A stretch of 64,000 nt of DNA from Gracilariopsis chorda (GCA_003194525.1 NBIV01000156.1:146268-210267); one strand, 5' to 3'; shown: positions 43,791 to 55,963, numbered from the stretch's first letter. A program made the numbers and translations. The notes: generated by a model from the sequence alone, not told the origin.

Positions 43791-43943
43791 GAGGGGAAAG
43801 AGCTTGGCCTTCGCCTCTCGTCTGTTCCCCAACCCGTTTTATCATCATCAACTTTACTTCCCTAAGCAAAGGAACCTTCCTTTTTGGTCCGTCTCTAGCT
43901 ACCACTACAGGCCGCCCCTTTTTTAACGTATTATTTCACAACA

Positions 43944-45571
43944 TTCCGGAGTTATCCGTGGATAATCTTCGATTTACAACAGTTTACAAGTAAGTCATTC
44001 GACATCCAAAGACATGAAAATTCTGTTGGTACTGACTACGCGTTGTTAACCAATACGTATAAGACGTAATTAATAATCACACTTTTTTACTAATCAATAT
44101 TCTTTCAGTGTCTAAACAGCATATAGATACAATGGCTCGTAGAAAGCCAGGCACTGTTTTCTTAATAATTCAACGTATCCTACGGTAACCGTAGAGCATC
44201 CACCCTCCCCACATCTTCAACAAATTGCTGTACTCCCAGCGCCGCCAACCACCCAAGTGAAACCGTGCATCCTGGAACTTTTAACGACTTCAGAGGTAGA
44301 CAGTGAATCAGAAATGGTCTACCACTCTGTGGTAGAATGACTCTACGGGCGTCCCATGTGGTAGAACGACCGTATGGGCGTCAGATCATGATGGATGGCA
44401 GCGAACACCGATGCGCAATGACATAGAGACACTGGACGGTGGAGAGATGGCAAGAGTGCACCTGATCGGCACGGTGCACCTGGGGACTGTTGGGACGGGA
44501 TACACGTGTCCGACCGGAAGGAAGGGCAGGCTTGCCTGCAAGACCCTAGATAATGTTTAACTAATTTTTAGGTAGTGCATACGCAGGCCTGCCATTGGCC
44601 CATATGTGCCGAGGTGCTTCGTCGCCGAAGTGCACCTCGGGGCCGGCAGGTCTACTTAGGATGACAGTACCCCCCGACCCCCATGAACAAGTAAAGATAG
44701 ACGTCATCCCACCAAATGGACTAGCTTCTTGTTCTAATTGGCGATACAGACTGCCTACTAGCTTGTACTACCACTCCGCACGGTAAACCACGAGTGGTAC
44801 ACGACCGCCAACACTGTAAGCGTGCTTTTTTACCACGTTTGACGCAGTTTGCCGTCCGGTTCCGCAGCACTCGACCGGCGTCTCCTGACTCCAACCGTTT
44901 GGATCACCGAGCCCATCTTCCACCCGGGCTTTCTAGCAAATCCTTCTACTGACCGCTGCAGCACGTCCGACTGGTCAGCGTCTTGTGCTAAAGCATTGCG
45001 CTTCCCCACACACTCAACTGTATCCAGCTGCAACCCGCCAAGTGTCATTGAACATGAAGCCAAAGAAGTACCAGTGCCCCGCCGCCGCCAACATGTACAA
45101 GTGCCAGTGCAGCCGAGCACCAGTGGCATACAGAAGCTCTGCAGGAAAAAAGCCAAGTGTTTGGCTGACCAATTACAACTGAAGAAGAAGAACAAGCGTG
45201 TGGCACGTGGCAAACGCTTCTCCACGTTGTGCAAAATTCAAGGCAACAGTGCAAAAACCTTTTTTTGACCACTTTCAGTCTAAAACACACCGCAACCGCG
45301 TGCGGTGCGAACTTACTCTGCCTTACTGTGCTATCTGTAAGTGCTAGTTTGAGTTGCATCATCATTTGACCCGTCAGAAAAGTGGCAAAGCACACCACAA
45401 AGTGCTTTACAATCAAAATGTAAATAAATAAATACTTTTGTTTTTGCGCATTACTCTAGGACTACCTAACAATATTATTAGGCTAATTTCGTAAGATTAA
45501 AACTTAGTTAAACGCCGTACTCTATTTCGTTAGCATACAAAACACTGTAGTAGTAATTGGTATAGTTCATT
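43944..45571 (+). other. Long Copia leader with internal repeats
   Basis: 1.6 kb between LTR and gag, much longer than usual. It contains near-direct 26-bp repeats (44328-44353 and 44357-44382, TGTGGTAGAA...GGGCGTC) and a 9-bp GC hairpin CCGAGGTGC/GCACCTCGG (near 44612-44643). The ORFs at 44849-45268 (plus) and 44830-45234 (minus) have no known content. A later insertion within the leader is possible. Confidence 0.5.
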
Positions 45572-46530
45572 ATGCCGCCACTTAATGGGAATCTTACTAG
45601 CAATGTTAGGTATGCAAATCCACAGCAACGACAGTTTATCGAAATCATTAAGAATATTCAGGAAAACAATACCCAAACAGAGCCTGGTCAAATAATTGAA
45701 CTTCTCAGAACTGAATACCCTCCAGATAAGCTACTTACTTTTACAATATTAAGTAACGGGCTGCTTATGCGTAAGTTTGCAAAGTTCTTAGAAGATCGTG
45801 GAATTAATCTCGCAGAACATGAAAGCGGTCATCTTTTAAAAAGAACTGCCCAAACTATTTTCGAGGAGTCTCATTTAGAGGATGTTTTCACTGCTATAGA
45901 TTTATTCGAGCAAATGCCGGCACCTGCTCCGCCTACCCGACAACAAACACGAAGATATGCACACGAAGAAGAAGACACTGAGGTTGAGCAACAACGTGAG
46001 CTCTCACCTCTGAAATGCATGAATGAGCAAAATCTCCAACGCCAGCCATGGCGTCCTCAAAACGTTAACAATGAGCCACAAACGAACTTTGGAGACAATC
46101 GAGACAGAACTGCTCATTATATCGGGTCTCGTTTCAAAGATGAATCTTCTAAGTTCTCAGGAGCCCTTGGTGATTGTTGGCAGGAATTTCTGGGCGAATC
46201 CAAGTATGCTGCTCTAGATTACAATCTATCCAACCATCAACGACTCCAATACTTACACCATCTTTTGCGTGGAAACGCAAAGCGTTTTACGTACAAAACG
46301 TTGATGGAAGAGTGCGAAGTTTCAGGGAAGCTTCAGTTGTAATGGAAAAGGAGCATAATTCTCTTTTCCGTCAGAACCGCATGGCTGCCTACTTACGTAA
46401 CTTAAGAATCCAAAAATTTGTTTCAAAGAGCTCTTCATTAAGCGATGCCTTGGAGAAATACCACGAAGAAATTTCGAAGTTATCCCCACAATCTATGCAC
46501 TGCCGATCCGAGCGTAACAGAATCTAATAT
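45572..46530 (+). pseudogene. Copia gag (frameshifted)
   Basis: 256 codons from MPPLNGNLTSNVRYANPQQR, with an acidic/Gln-rich middle (HEEEDTEVEQQREL near residue 130) and a capsid-like helical region (GALGDCWQEFLGESKYAAL, LHHLLRGNAKRFTY). It stops at 46342, while the next frame (to 46527) continues the helical region (NSLFRQNRMAAYLRNLRI). No zinc knuckle is visible in what follows. Confidence 0.6.
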
Positions 46531-47375
46531 TTACAGAATGCTGTAATTGGTAATTCGTGGGCGCGAGATGCCTGCAGCGGAACCAATGCGGGACTGATTA
46601 GTTATCATGAACTTTAAGGTCAGTTGGAAGCCGCAATTCAACTGGACCAAGAAGGAAAAATCGGTCCTATGCGACATCAAAAGAGCATTCCGTTGGATTC
46701 ACTTTCCACTGACGATTTTCAGAACTCTGACACGAGTGAAACGTTCTATGCTGGCCAATTCCGATACGTAAGTCACCCAAGGCAACCTTTCCTCAATCCA
46801 GAAACAAACGAAACGTTCACTATTGGAATTGTGGAAAACTCGGACACGTAGTTGCCGATTTCAGGCAACGCAAGTACCTCACCAACAGTGCTGCCAGCCG
46901 TGTGCAATATTTGCAACGCAATGGCTGTGAGGACCAGAACAAGGCATCGAAACGCGTCCTGTACGAAATCTGCCAACAAACAACTCGAGGAGGCCAGTGA
47001 TTCCAATGAATTTGAAAGCGCGGACACAATCTTTGCTTGCAACGAAACGGCAAACAATAGAGCAAATGACGAAAATTCTCATCCTTCCGAACAATTCTTT
47101 GCATCTAATTTTGGAACGCAGAGTAGCAACCATTCTCTCTCGAACTGCCTTGAAGAATTTTAACTGGGAGTACTAACAATTTCTGCCGTAGTGCTCCTCT
47201 CAAGCAGCAGAACAAGAAAGGACCAGAGAAGTCCTCCAATGGCTCACCTCGAATCATTCGTTTTTATACACGAAAGCAAGCACGATACAGATCACGAACA
47301 CCTCGTTGGAACCTTGTTGACATTCAAAACGAGAAGAAAAGCTCATTCGCCAGAAAACGACGCGAATTTCAAGGC

Positions 47376-50150
47376 ACAAGTCTGGATTCTGGCGCACAGC
47401 AATCTGTAGTAGAAAAAAAACAGGCTAAATCGTACTGTAGACTTGTAGGCATTCCATTTAAGCTGAACCAATCCAAGGAAGCTTTTAAATTTGGAGATGG
47501 CGTATACTTCAGCCGTGGAGCCATGCAAATACGCATTCCACTTCAAGGCAACACTTTTCTTCCACTCCAGAAAGACGTCGTCGACGCCTCTGTACCTCTT
47601 CTTAGTGGAATTGATATCTTGGACTTACACGCTCTTGTACCTGAAAACGTGGACGACATGTTAATCAAGAAGTAGTTCAATTGGTCGGTACAAATCACGC
47701 GGAAATTTGGTCATATGTACTTACAATGGGACTTCTCTGAGAATCTTTACACAAAGAGTGAACTCCGAAAAACGCATATGCATTTCTACCATCCAAGCGC
47801 AATCAAGCTTATCAACTTGATCTCCCGAGCAAAGCCAGAAAATGCCACGGCTGAGACCAGGAAACTCATTGAGCGTATCTCAAAATCATGTGCCACGTGC
47901 CAACGTTTTACACCCCAGCCATAGTCCATCCAAGTCTATATTCCAGTAAAAATAATATTCAACAATGAAATTGCTTGGATTTTATGCTCTTGGACAAAAT
48001 GCCAGTTCTAAACGTTGTCGATACACAAACGCACTTCAGCTCTGTAGTTTTCCTCAAGAGTCAAACTACTGAAGCAATCTGGTACGCCTTTCTCGGTTGG
48101 TGGGTCACCTTATACACCGGCTATCCAGACAAGATGAGACTGGATAATGGCAGACAATTCACATCCGCTCAATAGGAAGAACTGACAAGCATGGCTGGAA
48201 CACCATAAAATTTTCAGGCGTTGAAAGTCATAATTCCCTTGGAACCGGTGAACGGCACCATGAACACTTACGTCGTATCTACCAAAAGATTCGATAAAGC
48301 GAGCCGGATGTCCCCATCGCTTTCGCCCTCCTACTTTCATTCAAGGCTATGAACAATAAAATGAACCCCAAAGGACTTGTACTTTCACTACTCATATTTG
48401 GAGTTCTTCCCCGCTTCCTGCTCTTTAACAAAGAAATTCCAAACGATGAAGGGCGAATGAGAGCTCTTCAAATCACGCGCACTGAGATGGAAAACATCAC
48501 TTCCGAGCTTCGTTTGCGCCGTACAATCGTCGCTCGCATTCCATCTGCCGCATCGACAAACTTGACAGTTGGACAAGAAGTTCTGGTTAATCGGGAAGAT
48601 CTGAAGCCAATAAAATGGACTCGACCCTACAAACTTCTGAGAATTGATAACAAATAAGTCTTTATCATCGCAGTGGCAAAGCAGTCCTACATTCTATTTG
48701 CGCAAGTCAAACCCGTCCACTGTGACGAACTATTAAACAACCTTCATACTTGTCTCCAACCAATACTTTCTAATGATTTTGAACTCTATGATGTTCAAAT
48801 CACTGAATTGTTAGGTCCTTCCGATCACCGTCGGAATCTACCAGCATTCAATGAAGCTAAACGAAAAGAGCTGGCAGGATTAATATCGCGCGGAACGTGG
48901 AAAGTCATTAGACAAGACGAAGTGTCAGAAGACGCCAATATTCTCACTGGAACATTTTTGCTCGCCATCAAAAATCCAGAAACTGATGAAGAAATTTTCA
49001 AAGCCAGATTTGTCGCACAAGGGCACAAAGATTGAGAAAAAGCTCTTCTCGTACACAATTAACCTAATCTAAGACAATACTCAACACAAATTATCGTTAC
49101 CATCGCCGCTATTCTTGGATATATAGTATGGAACACAGATGTTCGCCAAGCATACTTGCAATCCGCAAAGAAACGCATGCGTAAAGTATACTTGAAGCCT
49201 CCAAAAGAATTGGACCTTCTAGCAGACATGTTGTTGGAACTTCTCCGCCCTCTCTATGGACTCTCAGACTCTGGAGACTATTGGTACAGAACAATAACAA
49301 CTCATTTGAAAGAAGACCTTGGAATGAAACCGACAAAAGGAGATTTGTCACTATTTATGAAACACGAAAAGTCAAAGTTACCTGGATTAACAGGTGTTTA
49401 CGTAGATGACCTTCTTCAATGCGGAACAGCTCAATTCCTGCAACAGGCAACCCTCACCATTCAGAAATTTGAATCAGAAGACTTGGAAATGAATTCCAAT
49501 TTATTTGCAGGCGTAAGAATACGCACAACCAGTAACGGATTTTCACTAAGTCAGGAACATTATGCCAAGTGATTGCGAATTCTTCCGAAAGATTGCAACT
49601 TTTCTGATTTCCGTTCATTGAGACACAAACTCGCTTGGTTGACTCACACGTGACCAGACATTTGCTGTGCTGTCAACATGGCTGCTCAAGTTACGGAACA
49701 ATGTTTCTCAAGCGAAGATGTGAAGAACATCAACAAAGTCGTAAAAAATATTCAACCAAGTCAAAATGTAAATCTGAAATAAGTGAAACTTGATATCAAT
49801 TCACTTCGCCTCAAGGTATATTCCGATTCATCATTTGCCAACAATGCAGACAATTCATCCCAGATCGGATTCATTATTCTTCTCGTAGACAAGTTCGATA
49901 ACTGCAATATTCTTCATTTATCAAGTCACAAAAGCCGGCACGCTACCAGATCCGTTTTAGGACGAGAACACTATACGCATCAGCAGATGCATTCTATGTA
50001 GCTTACGTTATCAAACATGACTTAGAATCAATAATTGGAACGAACATTCCAGTCACAATGCTCACTGACTCAAAATGTTCATTCGAGGTCATAACAAAAA
50101 GCTCATCTACATCTGAAGAGCGACTAATGATCGACATATCTGCAGTTTTT
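47376..50150 (+). pseudogene. Copia pol: protease, integrase, RT, RNase H (broken)
   Basis: Protease at about 47385-47640 (LDSGAQQSVV, then LLSGIDILDLHALVP). GAG-pre-integrase at 47715-47924 (THMHFYHPSAIKLI, with SCATCQRF). Integrase core at 47960-48300 (VVDTQTHFSSVVFL, MRLDNGRQFTS; the Glu region is in another frame). RT at 48673-49572 (FKARFVAQGHKD, WNTDVRQAYLQS, LLRPLYGLSDSGDYWY, GVYVDDLLQCG). RNase H at about 49783-50000 (LKVYSDSSFANNADNSSQIGF). The order protease-integrase-RT is diagnostic for Copia. Stops at 47674, 48175, 48655, 49035 and 49572, among others, make it non-functional. Confidence 0.9.
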
Positions 50151-50332
50151 TAAGCCTAGTCGAACAACGAAATATCTGATGTTGGGTATATCACCTCCGC
50201 CAATAACCCCACCAATTGTTTTACCAAATTTAAGAACGTTGGTGCTTTGAATCAAATTTTAAGTACCTGAAATTGCGTTTTAGATATTGATCAATTAGTT
50301 GTACGGGATTTTCTGCGACAATTGTCAGCGAT

Positions 50333-50349
50333 AGAAAAAGGGGAGGGAA
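50333..50349 (+). promoter_or_regulatory. Polypurine tract of the Copia element
   Basis: Purine run AGAAAAAGGGGAGGGAA ending at the first base of the 3' LTR; the usual primer for plus-strand DNA. Confidence 0.75.
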
Positions 50350-50726
50350 TGTGAGGATAAATGTCCTCGCACTATACTTGTCAGATAGTGCGGAAGAGAG
50401 AGATGTTGTGGACCATCTCAGTATCCTTGGGGATGGTGATAAAGCGTTCTGCCTTCTCACTATCCCCGAGGATGGGGTGATGGCTGCTTACATCTTCGGT
50501 TTTTTTTCGCAAACATGTTAGAACTCTAATTACTAAGAGACACGACTAGCGTCTTTCTCGTGAGTATAAAAGGAGAGGAAAGAGCTTGGCCTTCGCCCTT
50601 CGTCTGTTCCCCAACCCGTTTTATCATCATCAACTTTACTTCCTTAAGCAAAGGAACCTTCCTTTCTGGTCCGTCTTTAGCTACCACTACAGACCACCTC
50701 TTTTTTTAACGTATTATTTCACGACA
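50350..50726 (+). repeat. 3' LTR of the Copia element
   Basis: 377 bases, TGTGAGGATAAAT to TTTCACGACA, with the TATA box at 50565-50572. Followed by the TTCTC target duplication. Confidence 0.92.
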
Positions 50727-50731
50727 TTCTC

Positions 50732-51337
50732 TAACCCGCTTTACCACGCTGAATAGCGCCAGCACTGTACTTTCGGTGCACAGCGCAAGCGATAGCATGA
50801 GCGGGGGGGAGGGTTGGGAAAGAAAGAAGAAAGAAGAGGGCGTCAGCGCAGTTCGAGGAAACGGGCAGGCGCCGCCGCTTCGGCAAAGCCACGGCCGCTG
50901 CCGACGACAAGAGCTGCAGTAGTGCGCTCTTAAACCTACAAATGAATTATTTTTCCGCGTTGCTTGAAATCTTATTCTCTGTGCGCACGATTAGTCTCAT
51001 TCTGAATATAAGGATGGACAATTGTACAGTCCGTGAAACCAGAATAAAGCCACCCCCACTTCCACCATTCTTCTTGAACGACTCTTATCTTTTTGTAGCA
51101 CGGCCATTCAGACGGATGAAACTGACGACAGTAACCTATCTTTCAAGCCAGATTACGTTCCAACGCTGTTGGATGCCTCCAATTAACCAATAACAATTCA
51201 TACCTGCGTAATTCAATTAAAGTCCACTTACCTTAATTCCACCTCATTGAAAAGCGCGCGCACTATAAAGTAGTTCAAAACCTGTAACAGCTCCAACTGC
51301 ATCTTCCTCAGTTTCCCGAAGTCCAACAACGGTCAAG
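50732..51337. other. Spacer between Copia element and Tc1 relic
   Basis: About 600 bases; a G-run/purine-rich patch (50797-50840) and no gene. ACTATAAAG near 51261 could be a TATA of the Tc1-type gene. Confidence 0.4.
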
Positions 51338-52256
51338 ATGGGACGCGGTAAGCCTCTGTCTGACCAGGAAAAAGGCATGACTCTTGCAGCTACAGCTCAC
51401 TGTTGCTCGCAGAGAGAAATAGCTCAGACTTAGAATCGCTCCCGCACTGTTGTGCAAAACTTTTTGAAGAATCCCTGCGAGTACTATACTAAGTTTAAAG
51501 GATCTAACAACAAAACACTGACCCCTCATGCAAAAATGGCGTTACTTCGCGCCGCTTCAAACACAACTTCATTCGTGTCGTACAATGAGCGCTACGTTCT
51601 GGTTAGGAGTCGGAATGCACCAAAGTGGTATTGGACTGGCCCTGTTGGCCTTCAGACTGACGACGTGGGTGTTGATAATTTTGTATCTATTCTACTAATT
51701 TTTAGAACTACCTATATAATTTGTATAACTAGATAGATATTTAGAGACGCACGTGGTGCACCTGTACAGGTAGTGGTGCACCAGACGGTAAGTCGTACAC
51801 GTAGCATAGGTCGCGTTGACCTCGCAGCTACACTTAGGCGCTGCCGAGGTCCGCACCCTCAAGGCATTGTAAACTAAGCACCATCTTGGTAAACTCTTGC
51901 CTTTCAGGTCGAGAACTACCAGCTAGTCAGGTTTTGTACGTCTGTTACTGCCGTTGCGCGTCGTTACCAACACGGCCCCGGCTAAGTATCACACCTACTG
52001 TACCACTTGGTATTCAGGTGCTCTATTTCCCTACTGGTTCTTATTTTTATTCTTTCACTTTACAGGTTGAGCTCACCAGAGCTCCCTAGCACAGCCGCTG
52101 TCAGACCCGTTGGTTGTACGAAAATTCGCAAGAGAGCTCTGGAATGCTCTGTCACAACCGCTATCTGTCAGAAGAGTTCAACAGATTTTGAAAGATGCTC
52201 CCATTTTAATTTATAAGAAGATGAAGAAGGTACTAATGATGAAAAACCGCCATTAA
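51338..52256 (+). pseudogene. Tc1/mariner transposase N-terminal part, interrupted
   Basis: From ATG 51338: MGRGKPLSDQEKGMTLAATA, then after a stop NRSRTVVQNFLKNP and LTPHAKMALLRAASNTTS (to about 51580), the paired helix-turn-helix type of Tc1 transposases. About 530 bases later, 52113-52256 continues with VRKFARELWNALSQPLSVRR and QQILKDAPILIYKKMKKV, the second DNA-binding helix bundle. The part between is unrelated and holds GGTGCACC repeats (51755-51782); it may be an insertion or an intron. The catalytic domain is cut off by the Ty3 element at 52318 and should lie beyond the window. Confidence 0.65.
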
Positions 52257-52317
52257 TAAAATAGGGGAAGTTGGGCTCCCCATAAGATGACATTTTCTAT
52301 GGAAGAATAGAAGAAAA

Positions 52318-53142
52318 TGAAGTGCAACGCCCTCAGGGAGGGATTCTTGGTACTTGAACGCTTTCCCGATATTATCGGTTGTGTAGTGTGTATATGAACT
52401 ACGCCCCACTATGGTGGATATGGACACGTGGGACACGGTTTTGGGTCAATTGGCGGTTGGCCACAGTAGTGGATGTTGCCACGAAATGTGGAGTATTTTA
52501 GTTAATATTATTTATTATTTTCACACCCATTTCTGGGAAGCTAGTACTTAGTGCGACGGCGCACTGCCGTCACACCAGTAAACCTTCCCCAACAAGGGAC
52601 CCCAACCTGGGGAATTGGCTCTAGTTGTTGCCGCTTGCGCGCGCACTCTACTCCTCCTTGGAGGGAAACGCCGTAAACCACGGGACATCTAACCCCCTTG
52701 CACATCTAAAGAAGCCCATCCTTGGGAGTACAATTGTTCCAATCATATTGGTGTTTCGCCCTGTATAGGGTTATTGTTACCGGCATCGCCGTATCTGTTC
52801 GTCGCTCTCGCGACTCACATCGTCCTCTCTTCCTCCTCTTCGCCCTTCCTTTTTCCCCTTTTTAGGGTAGCACCTCCCGCTATCCGCGGCCCTCGTGTGC
52901 GCATCCGCTCACACACCCCCACTTACGTGGAAACATACCTCTACTGAGGATCACACCCCGCTCACGCGGATACCGATTCTTCGCCTTCACCTCCCTGCGC
53001 GAGTCGTGACAGGTGTCCCTGGTCTTACAAACCGGCTTCGCCGTGACACCTCTGGGAAGACTCTACCCAACTGGGTTCACCTCGTGAGAGGAAGATCCCG
53101 AACGTCTTTCGGTGTTTTTCCCCTTTGGGGCATTGCACCGCA
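52318..53142 (+). repeat. 5' LTR of the Ty3 element
   Basis: 825 bases, TGAAGTGCAACG to ACCGCA. Matches 63182-64000 base for base except scattered substitutions, short indels and one more divergent patch (near 52771-52800). Rich in hairpins such as GACGGC-GCACT-GCCGTC at 52555-52571 and CCCCA-ACC-TGGGG soon after. Confidence 0.92.
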
Positions 53143-53145
53143 AAG

Positions 53146-53167
53146 TGGTCTCCCGACCTAGAATCGG
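53146..53167 (+). promoter_or_regulatory. Primer-binding site of the Ty3 element
   Basis: TGGTCTCCCGACC followed by TAGAATCGG, three bases after the LTR. The reverse complement has the shape of a tRNA 3' end: T-loop tail CCGATT, T-stem, 7-nt acceptor strand TCGGGAG, discriminator A, CCA. Which tRNA is unknown. Confidence 0.6.
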
Positions 53168-53247
53168 TTTTTGTTTTCCCTCTTACGAGGTTTGTTTTTA
53201 TTTACCGGAAGTTCCGTGATCGTTTCCCGTCGTAACGGTATTTTCTC

Positions 53248-55425
53248 ATGTCGAGAAATCCCTCCGATGCGGAGCCAGTGGTTACGCGTAGTCGCTCCCG
53301 CGACAACGCGGACACTTCCGAAGTTCGGTTCGTACCCCGTATCCCTATACGTACAAGTTCCAGCCGTGCTGGCGCCGCTTCATCGCGGAATGATACCCCC
53401 GAACAGGAACCCCGGAACCTCCTTTTGCCCTCGTTATCAACCCCGCAGGGGAATGCAGCATCGACTCCGGCTGTTGCCGCAGTGCCCCAGGCACCCCGGC
53501 CTGCTCCCGCTGTCGCGGCTTCAAGTCCCCGTGGAACGGGCGATAACACCCCCCAGGGGACTTCCCTGGAATCCCAGGTCCGCGCTCTGTGGACCGCCCA
53601 TGACACCCTTGTAGGGGAACTAAAATCCCTCCAAGAGGTGGTCTCGGCAACCCCCGTAAAGGAGGTCGCCGAGGAACTCCGTATTTTACGGTCTGACGTC
53701 AACTCCGTGTTGGAGAGTTTGGGACAACCCGCCACCTTCATCGAAGGAGTTGAAGCCCGATTTGATCGGATTGGTGCCCGCCTGGAGACGCTGGAGCAGT
53801 TCGTCCTCATGGAAAAACCATCCCCGGATGATCCGGTAAACGAGGTATCGCACAACGACCAGCTTGCTGGGAAGAAGAAACGCCGTCATCGACGGAAACA
53901 CCACCGAAAAGATTCGGACTCCGATTCTTCAACATCGTCGGACTCATTCCGAAACCATTCGGTTAGCTCGAGCTCCTCGGACTCCGACTGGGAGGACGAG
54001 AAGCGAGGCTACTCCTCCCGCTCGAAGCGGTCATCGGCCACTGAAGGTGTGGTCCGAACCCACCAGAAGGGGAGAAGACACCCCGGTCTCCGGGAATTGA
54101 AACCGACAAACCCGGATTACCGGAAGCTTTTATCATACCGGTACTACCGGCTCGAAGACTCGTCACTTGGACGTACGCCCCGTGGTACGGGAAAGGTGCG
54201 AGAATGCATTAAGCGAATGCAGCTCTCGCTCCGCAACTAGTATTTTACTGGAGAGGACCCAGTCCTAGTACTGGATTTCCTATCCCACTTTGTAGCGGAG
54301 GCCGATATCCTCGGTATGAATGAGAGACAAGCCTATTTGTCTTTACCGTATTTCTTACGGGGAGTGGCGGAGGACCAATACACCTCTGTCAGAGGATCTT
54401 CTCGCGCCTCCGAGGGAGGAGTTACTTGCTGGCCGGAGGCTGTGCAGTATCTTCTGCGCTCCTACGCCACCAACACCGCTATTCAGCAGGCTATCCTCGC
54501 TTTGCGATATACACGCCAGCGTGCTGGAGAGACCGAGACCCATTACTCGGTGCGCCTTAACAAGGCTTTCCACAGATGTGGTAACGTATACCCCGCTGGG
54601 GAGCGCAGTACCATGTTCATTGATGGTCTTGACCCGGCAATCTGGAGTTTAGTTACCCGTTATCGGGAGGACAAGCGGAGGATCACCTACCTCGAGCTGG
54701 TCCAACACGCCCGAACGGAAGGGGATGCACTTCGTGCAAGAACTCCGAACAATCGGTCTAAATCCGCCAAGGCGTTGTTGCTGGAAAGCGAAGCTTCCTC
54801 TCTCCCGCTCACCGCGGATGGGAACCCTGGACAGGGATTTGATACCGTGCATTTAGTGCAGGGGGATGGTGTGTCGATACCCACCAGTGATATGCCGTCA
54901 ACGACGGAGATGACCCGTGATACGGGAACGGAAGACCCTGTTTTGTACAGTGGTAACAGTCGGGTTCAACCCCAACGACTCCCGTTTTCAAACGGTCAAT
55001 CCCGTTATCAACGGCCTGGATGGACTGACACCCGCCCTGCGGTTCGCTTCTCCGATACTCGGAATAATAACCCGCGTGTCGCGGTGCTGGCTCTCATTTG
55101 CCACCTGTGCTATGCCCATGGCCATACCTCTCCTCAGTGTATTTGTTCACTGAAGGATATGGCCAAGGTGGTGGCAAATTATGAGGCCCTCACTCCAGAG
55201 GAGAAACGTTCCGTCCGACGGCTTCCTACCTCCGTGCTAAAACGGACTTTTCCCACGCCCTACCACAGACCCCGCGTGCGCGGCAAGCTTCATACACCCC
55301 AAATCGGGAGATCACGCAACCATCCGTTGCAACCCCCGCTTATGCGGATAGAAACCCCCGTCAACGGGATGAAGCACTCGTTGTCGAGGAAACCAACCCA
55401 CCGCCGAAGGCGGAAAACTAACTGA
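53248..55425 (+). pseudogene. Ty3 gag with one in-frame TAG
   Basis: Single frame from 53248 to 55425 broken once by TAG at 54238-54240. N-part: Pro/Ser/Arg-rich (residues 1-120), a helical segment (LRSDVNSVLESL) and a Ser/Asp/Arg-rich linker. After the stop comes the capsid (VLDFLSHFVAEADILGMNER, TETHYSVRLNKAFHRC, MFIDGLDPAIW) and a zinc knuckle C-x2-C-x4-H-x4-C at 55099-55140. Gag packages the RNA in the cytoplasmic particle. Past the knuckle a different frame (to about 55422) looks more protein-like than the annotated one, so a small indel near 55.2 kb is likely. Whether the TAG is read through or is a lesion cannot be told from one copy. Confidence 0.8.
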
Positions 55426-55438
55426 GGGAGTCTCCCCT

Positions 55439-55963
55439 TTGGGAGAGGCGTCCTCAAGAACGAGGCTGTTGGCGCCAGAGGCGTCCTCGCCTCGCTCCCC
55501 GGTGAAAGTCCTCTCGAGGAAAGACACCGCTGACGCGGACTCTGCGCACCTCGGTGTGTTGCGTCGCCCGTGGATACGGAGTAAAAATCCCCGGACTCCC
55601 GGTAGAGTCTTGGTCTTGGCCAAGCGCAATTATAAGGTCTATGCCGACCTTGGCCTTGACCCCCAGTTTATGGTGAGGTTTCTCACCGTCCTGGATACAG
55701 GTGCAGGCCCCAACTTTGTTGTGGAATCATTGTTACCCCCGCTTGTGCGGTCGCGTATCCGCTCTGACGCGGTCCCCGACATTTCGGATGCGAACAACAA
55801 TCCGTTACAAACGGTGGGTACAGTGGACCTCGTCGTGAGACTTGGTACCTCTGTGGTGAAGTTGGACTTCATCGTTTGCCGTTCATTGGCAGCACCAGTC
55901 ATACTGGGATGTGATTACTGCGACAGATTTGTAGACGCAATCAGGCCCGCCTCAGGCGTGTAG
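55439..55963 (+). CDS. Ty3 protease segment
   Basis: Open from about 55373. The retropepsin active site TVLDTGAGPNF falls at residues 83-93 of the 55439 frame, and the flap/ILGCDYCDRF region at the end. The frame is offset from gag, so expression would need a ribosomal frameshift near the gag end (GGAAAAC just before a stop in one frame is a candidate) or repair of an indel. It stops at TAG 55961-55963, while the pol frame overlapping it (RRVELDDG before VPIVRRP) reads as the natural continuation, so another one-base shift separates protease from RT. Confidence 0.8.
   Translation: MGEASSRTRLLAPEASSPRSPVKVLSRKDTADADSAHLGVLRRPWIRSKNPRTPGRVLVLAKRNYKVYADLGLDPQFMVRFLTVLDTGAGPNFVVESLLPPLVRSRIRSDAVPDISDANNNPLQTVGTVDLVVRLGTSVVKLDFIVCRSLAAPVILGCDYCDRFVDAIRPASGV

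Larger units (their letters stand above)
43571..43943 (+). repeat. 5' LTR of the Copia element
   Basis: 373 bases starting TGTGAGAATAAAT and ending TTTCACAACA. Contains the TATAAAAG box (43783-43790) and, upstream, an 18-bp hairpin with one G-T pair (arms 43643-43660 and 43678-43695). Matches 50350-50726 with scattered substitutions and small indels. Confidence 0.92.
43571..50726 (+). mobile_element. Ty1/Copia retrotransposon, full length but decayed
   Basis: 7.16 kb with both LTRs (43571-43943, 50350-50726) and an identical 5-bp flank TTCTC at 43566-43570 and 50727-50731, which fixes the limits. The internal order gag, protease, integrase, reverse transcriptase, RNase H is that of Copia elements. 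A 1.6-kb leader precedes gag. A purine-rich tract (50333-50349) lies before the 3' LTR. Every gene carries stops or frame changes, and the LTRs differ visibly, so the insertion is old. Confidence 0.93.

Noticed and set aside
52555..53140. Regularly spaced short palindromes as a CRISPR array
   Set aside because: The arms differ from one another, spacing is irregular and the DNA is eukaryotic; these are the mini-hairpins of the Ty3 element.
53202..53855. 217-codon minus-strand ORF inside Ty3 gag
   Set aside because: Mirror of the Pro/Ser/Arg-rich gag codons; the gag frame continues into a real capsid and zinc knuckle.
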